Shown: positions 60,238 to 64,000 of the stretch, piece after piece
How positions within the stretch are numbered: position 1 is the first letter of the stretch
How the letters are laid out: each line of letters opens with the position of its first letter
Source: Crocinitomix sp.
Lineage (GTDB): Bacteria; Bacteroidota; Bacteroidia; Flavobacteriales_D; Crocinitomicaceae
Reading direction: 5' to 3'
NCBI GenBank assembly: GCA_013138735.1
Contig: WTCE01000094.1
Location: 33,333-97,332 of the forward strand
Length of the DNA stretch: 64,000 nt
Notes under the pieces: generated by a model
Told to the model about the DNA's origin: nothing
What the model saw: only the letters and a program-made list of their open reading frames with translations
Database searches by the model: none
Translations under genes and position numbers: made by a program

Positions 60238-63200
60238 ATGAAACTAAATGATCATGTTGAGCACATTCGCTTACTAGTCTATAAGTCTTTTAATAATCAA
60301 TTTTCGCGTTTGGGTATTGGCCCAACTAAAGAATTGGATATTGAAAAAATTCCGGATGAATTGCATGGGAAACGAAAAAAAATTGATTTTTTAATCCACA
60401 GCCATAAAAGTGAAACAGGAAGTTATACAGAAGCGCGTGCAAAAGCCTTGGACGAGCTAACCTTTACCCTTTTTAATCGACTGGCGGCTATAAAAGTGAT
60501 GGAGGCGCATCAATTGTTTCCTCCCATTATCACAAAACAAGCCGAGCATGGCGACCGTTCTTTTGGGCATAAGGTGTGGTTAGAGGGAAACCCAGAAATG
60601 CGAGAGGAAGAATTGGAAGGAATTCGTTCTTATTTCAAGCATGAGTTTAATGTTTTGGGTGAATCTATTCCTTTGTTTCACAAAAACTATCCTTATGCCT
60701 TATTGCCGTATGTGATTGAACTCAATGAAATTATTGACGCCTTTAATGAAGTGGAACTTGATTCACAAATTGAGAATGACATTTGGCAGAGCGACGATAT
60801 TTTAGGTTGGTTATATGAAAGTTATAATAATAGTAAAAAACAAGCGCACAAAGACAGTAAAGCCAAAACGGAGTATAATAAGGTGAGTATCCAAAGCCAG
60901 GTATATACACCGCGCTGGGTGGTAGAGTTTTTGGTGCAAAATTCTTTGGGGAAATTGTATTTAGAAATGTACCCGGATTCTGACATTAAAAACAATTTTA
61001 AAATTGCAAATGCGCCAAAAGATCGCATCAGAGACATAAAACCATTGCACGAAATAAAATTGATTGATCCGGCCTCTGGTTCGGGTAATTTTTTATTATA
61101 TGCTTTTGAGTTCTTTTACCACTTATACCAAGACCAAATAGACAATTATAGTGCTGATTATGAAGAAGAGGATATTCCACAACTCATTATAGAAAACAAC
61201 CTGCATGGTATTGATTTGGATGACCGTGCAATCCAATTGGCGCAATTAGGGCTTTGGGTAAAAGCGAAAAAACTGAACCGAAATATTGCAAAACTGAACT
61301 TTAATGTGGTTTCGTCTGATTTTATGTTGCCAGACTTTATGTTGGTGGAACCTGTTTTTAAACAAAGTAAATTAGATGCGGTTCAACTCAATGTAATTGA
61401 GGAGGTATGGGGTGATCTGCAACAAGCTTACAAATTTGGTAGTTTGGTGCGGATTGAAGAAAAAATAAATTTACTGCTGAGTAAACGAGTGGACAGTTCC
61501 AAAAATGAACTTTTTCAGGACGGTACTTTGTTTGAAGACGAATTTGCAACTGATTTAGTGAAATTTAAAAAAGAATTTATTGCCAATTGTGAGGAAGCCT
61601 TTTCAAGGTTTGCGCGGCAACAAGGAAATTCCTTTTTAACGGATAAAACAAAAGATGCCCTCACTTTTTTGAAGTTAATTACGCAACAATATGATATAGC
61701 AACGGCTAATCCGCCATATACGGACAGTAGTGATTTTGGACCTAGTTTAAAAAAGTTTATTGAAACAAATTACAAGAAACCTTATAAGTTCAACACAAAC
61801 CTATACTCAACTTTTATCAAACGTTGTTTTGAATTGACTAATGATCAAGGGAAAATAGGTATGATTCATCCGCATACTTTTATGTTTCTACCAACATTCG
61901 AAGATGTTCGTAAATTTATATTAGAGAAATCACACATTGACGTGATGGTTGATTTTGGTCTGGATCGAGTAAATCTATTTGGACCTGGAATTCTTTTAGA
62001 TGCTACGTTTTATGTTTTGAGTAAGGCTCCTTCAAAAGACAACGGAATTTATATTAACTTGACTGTTAATCTCAAAGAGAGGTTTAAAAAAAGTAAGTTT
62101 TTACAAGCTATTGAAGACCATTGCAATCAAGTAGACAACATGAGAGTTTATTCTTTACAGCAGTCTAAGTTGAAAATTATAAAGGCGTATCCATTTATTT
62201 ATTGGATTAGTGATGAATTTAGGATAAAGTTCGGTGGAGATGAGTTAGGTCACATATTAAAAGCAAGAAAGGGATTGGGTACTCAAAGCGAACGATTCTT
62301 TAGATTTTGGTGGGAAGTTGATAAGCAGCACATTTCAAAAGATTATGTAAAAGACAAACTAAAATGGGTTAGATATGTAAAAGGTGGCCCCTTTAAAAAA
62401 TGGTTTGGGAATATATGGCTTATTCTAAATTGGCAAGAAGATGGAAAAGAGATTAAGGTGAATTCAAAAACTAACTTACGAAACCCAGACACTTATTTTA
62501 TTGATGGCATTGCTTGTTCGTTGCTTTCCTCGAAAGGCTCGTCTTTTAGGTTTCAACCGAAAAATATAATTTATGATTCAACAACTAGGAGTATTTTTTT
62601 TGAAGAAGATAACAAGTTAGATAGATTTTATATTCTTGGTTTTCTGAACAGTAATTTATGTTCATACATTCTTGACTCTTTAAATTCTACAGTTGCTGTG
62701 AATTCAAATGATATACACCGGGTACCTCTTGTAAAACCAGGCTCTAATTTATCTACCCATGTTCAAAAATTAGTATGTCGAAATATAACGCTGAAAAAAA
62801 AGATATTTCAGTTTTGTATATTCGAATTCGAGTTTCAATCCTCTCCACTTTTCGCGAGTACTTCCTCAAATTTGTCGGCAAAAATTTCTGATTTTTTTAA
62901 TTTTGAAAATCACATAATTACACAAATACTTTTAAATGAAGCAATAATCAATACTAAAATATTTGAGGTTTATGAATTAACTGAGGCAGACAAAACTATG
63001 GTTTTGGCAAAAAAGGGGCAAAGCATTGGTGAGCTGCCAGTAAACAAAAATGCTAAAGAAGCTTACTTGGCCAATGAAATTTCAGAATTCCCGTTAGATA
63101 ATATTAGAGCATATATTGAATCCCTGCCAGAAAAAGAATTTAATGCCACCGAAAGAGAAGCCATAGAAAATGAATTTCCACAATTGTACCAAAGTAATAA

Positions 63201-63885
63201 TGATTTAGAGGCCTTTTGCATTCGGCATCAGGTTAACCCCATTAATGTTTGGTATTGGTTTAAGGAGAGTAATGTCATTCCAAAACAACGCATGAATGAT
63301 TTGGCCATGGAGTTTTTGGCAGATCTGCTTCGTGAAATATTAATGGAAGATGAGGATGGCATTATTCCATTAGTGCCTAATGCGGGAGAAAAAATATTAC
63401 TAGAGCGCATTGAAGAAAAATTCATAGAAAAAGGTTTTTCTATGGCACAATACGCGTCATTTGATAGTGTATTGGGAAGAGAATTGAACGAATACATCAA
63501 TCACCATTTCTTTAAAGCTTTTTCAGATCATTTAAACTTATTCATGTACTTACCAAAAACACCATTTATTTGGCATTTAACCAGTGGCCCAGAACAAGGC
63601 TTTGATTGTTATATTATTATTTACAAATGGAGTAGAGATCGTTTATTAAGCATTCGTTCCGTATATATAGAACAACGTGAGCGTTCCTTAGAAAATCGCC
63701 AAAGTGATTTAAGAGGCAAAGAAAGTTTAAACGCCACCGAACAAAACGAAGCAGATAAAATTTACAAACAACTCTTGGAAATAGAAAGCTTCAAGAAAAA
63801 AATAGATGAACTATTGGCAGAAGGTTATAATCCAATTTTAGATGATGGAGTGGGCAAAAACATAGCCCCATTGCAAAGTAAATAA
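60238..63885 (+). CDS. pglX: BREX adenine-specific DNA methyltransferase PglX
   Basis: The 1215-residue product is the BREX N6-adenine methyltransferase that marks host DNA at a short non-palindromic site and is also needed for defence. Motif I, LIDPASGSGNFLLYAFEFF, is near residue 275; motif IV, NPPYTDSSDFG, is near 490. An N-terminal domain (VEHIRLLVYKSFNNQFSRLGI), the VYTPRWVVEFLVQNSLGKLYLE segment and the long C-terminal specificity region are all typical. The C-terminus is coiled (SLENRQSDLRGKESLNATEQNEADKIYKQLLEIESF). Length is normal; no frameshift. The recognition site cannot be read from sequence. The next typical genes, pglZ and brxL, are not in the window. Confidence 0.95.
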   Translation: MKLNDHVEHIRLLVYKSFNNQFSRLGIGPTKELDIEKIPDELHGKRKKIDFLIHSHKSETGSYTEARAKALDELTFTLFNRLAAIKVMEAHQLFPPIITKQAEHGDRSFGHKVWLEGNPEMREEELEGIRSYFKHEFNVLGESIPLFHKNYPYALLPYVIELNEIIDAFNEVELDSQIENDIWQSDDILGWLYESYNNSKKQAHKDSKAKTEYNKVSIQSQVYTPRWVVEFLVQNSLGKLYLEMYPDSDIKNNFKIANAPKDRIRDIKPLHEIKLIDPASGSGNFLLYAFEFFYHLYQDQIDNYSADYEEEDIPQLIIENNLHGIDLDDRAIQLAQLGLWVKAKKLNRNIAKLNFNVVSSDFMLPDFMLVEPVFKQSKLDAVQLNVIEEVWGDLQQAYKFGSLVRIEEKINLLLSKRVDSSKNELFQDGTLFEDEFATDLVKFKKEFIANCEEAFSRFARQQGNSFLTDKTKDALTFLKLITQQYDIATANPPYTDSSDFGPSLKKFIETNYKKPYKFNTNLYSTFIKRCFELTNDQGKIGMIHPHTFMFLPTFEDVRKFILEKSHIDVMVDFGLDRVNLFGPGILLDATFYVLSKAPSKDNGIYINLTVNLKERFKKSKFLQAIEDHCNQVDNMRVYSLQQSKLKIIKAYPFIYWISDEFRIKFGGDELGHILKARKGLGTQSERFFRFWWEVDKQHISKDYVKDKLKWVRYVKGGPFKKWFGNIWLILNWQEDGKEIKVNSKTNLRNPDTYFIDGIACSLLSSKGSSFRFQPKNIIYDSTTRSIFFEEDNKLDRFYILGFLNSNLCSYILDSLNSTVAVNSNDIHRVPLVKPGSNLSTHVQKLVCRNITLKKKIFQFCIFEFEFQSSPLFASTSSNLSAKISDFFNFENHIITQILLNEAIINTKIFEVYELTEADKTMVLAKKGQSIGELPVNKNAKEAYLANEISEFPLDNIRAYIESLPEKEFNATEREAIENEFPQLYQSNNDLEAFCIRHQVNPINVWYWFKESNVIPKQRMNDLAMEFLADLLREILMEDEDGIIPLVPNAGEKILLERIEEKFIEKGFSMAQYASFDSVLGRELNEYINHHFFKAFSDHLNLFMYLPKTPFIWHLTSGPEQGFDCYIIIYKWSRDRLLSIRSVYIEQRERSLENRQSDLRGKESLNATEQNEADKIYKQLLEIESFKKKIDELLAEGYNPILDDGVGKNIAPLQSK

Positions 63886-63886
63886 T

Positions 63887-63907
63887 CCTCGGGGCAAGCC
63901 CGCGAGG
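63887..63907. terminator. Hairpin after pglX, possible bidirectional terminator
   Basis: CCTCG-GGGC-AA-GCCC-GCGAGG is a GC-rich inverted repeat in an otherwise AT-rich stretch between two convergent gene ends. The T tract is weak on both sides, so termination strength is uncertain. The sequence resembles a repeat I recall at gene ends in Flavobacteria. Confidence 0.45.
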
Positions 63908-63909
63908 CA

Positions 63910-64000
63910 TTAAAATAGCTTCAATTGATGATTTTCTTTTAGCTTTTTATACTCTTGTTCAATTCCTTGCTCCTTTACGTATTTTGCAATTAGCCTTTCA
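63910..64000 (-). CDS. C-terminal end of an unidentified minus-strand gene (partial)
   Basis: Reading leftward from the window edge gives an open frame ending ERLIAKYVKEQGIEQEYKKL KENHQLKLF and a stop, a charged helix with a short hydrophobic end. It is the 3' end of a gene running off the window, convergent with pglX. In type 1 BREX the next gene should be pglZ on the same strand as pglX, so this is an insertion or a rearranged gene order. About 30 codons are too few to name the family. Confidence 0.5.
   Translation of the reverse strand, partial: ERLIAKYVKEQGIEQEYKKLKENHQLKLF

Noticed and set aside
1..64000. tRNA, rRNA or riboswitch in the intergenic gaps
   Set aside because: Reading the gaps on both strands I found no tRNA cloverleaf, CCA end, rRNA core or known riboswitch consensus; a covariance-model search would settle this.

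Overview
The window is AT-rich chromosomal DNA from a member of the Bacteroidota, most likely Flavobacteriales (a Crocinitomicaceae/Fluviicola-like marine or freshwater lineage is my best guess). The reasons are three secreted proteins with type IX secretion (T9SS) C-terminal sorting domains, DUF5723, DUF6495-like and DUF3820 genes, promoters of the Bacteroidota form TTTG-N19-21-TAnnTTTG, and starts that lack Shine-Dalgarno sequences. I see no rRNA, tRNA or CRISPR array.

Layout. 1-5.3 kb: intergenic repeats, uvrA, a small unknown gene and a GT-C type membrane glycosyltransferase. 5.3-10.4 kb: a DUF2520 oxidoreductase gene converging on a three-gene envelope operon (T9SS protein, DUF5723 barrel, lipoprotein). 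10.5-17.3 kb: DUF6495-like protein, HI0933-type flavoprotein, a WYL regulator next to an SRPBCC gene with an operator-like palindrome, an ATP-grasp/GNAT pair, and a VanW/methyltransferase pair. 17.4-24.3 kb: a seven-repeat FG-GAP T9SS protein, a WG-repeat protein and several unknown exported proteins. 24.3-30.3 kb: a tripartite RND efflux operon. 30.4-41 kb: an IF2N-like acidic/basic protein, DUF72, an FAD protein, a YdeI/DUF1905 protein, a tandem pair of paralogous envelope proteins, and hrpB with a decayed duplicate of its 3' end. 41-49 kb: another T9SS repeat protein, sucD with a clear promoter and terminator, a LuxR-type two-component system and mnmE.

From about 49 kb to the end the window is a defence island lying just downstream of mnmE. 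It opens with an orphan 38-codon stub of a Ser/Thr protein kinase. Next is a 1603-residue protein joining a DEDD-type exonuclease-like domain, a RecQ helicase and a UvrD-type helicase, on the minus strand. Divergent from it is a type 1-like BREX operon: small XRE regulator, brxA, brxB, brxC and pglX. The expected pglZ and brxL are not inside the window; a minus-strand gene end lies immediately after pglX, so they would have to be further right.

The most unusual items are the three-enzyme exonuclease/RecQ/UvrD polypeptide paired with BREX, the truncated kinase at the island edge, the decayed hrpB duplicate, the RND pump with an extra C-terminal membrane domain, and a composite intergenic repeat present at three or four sites in both orientations.
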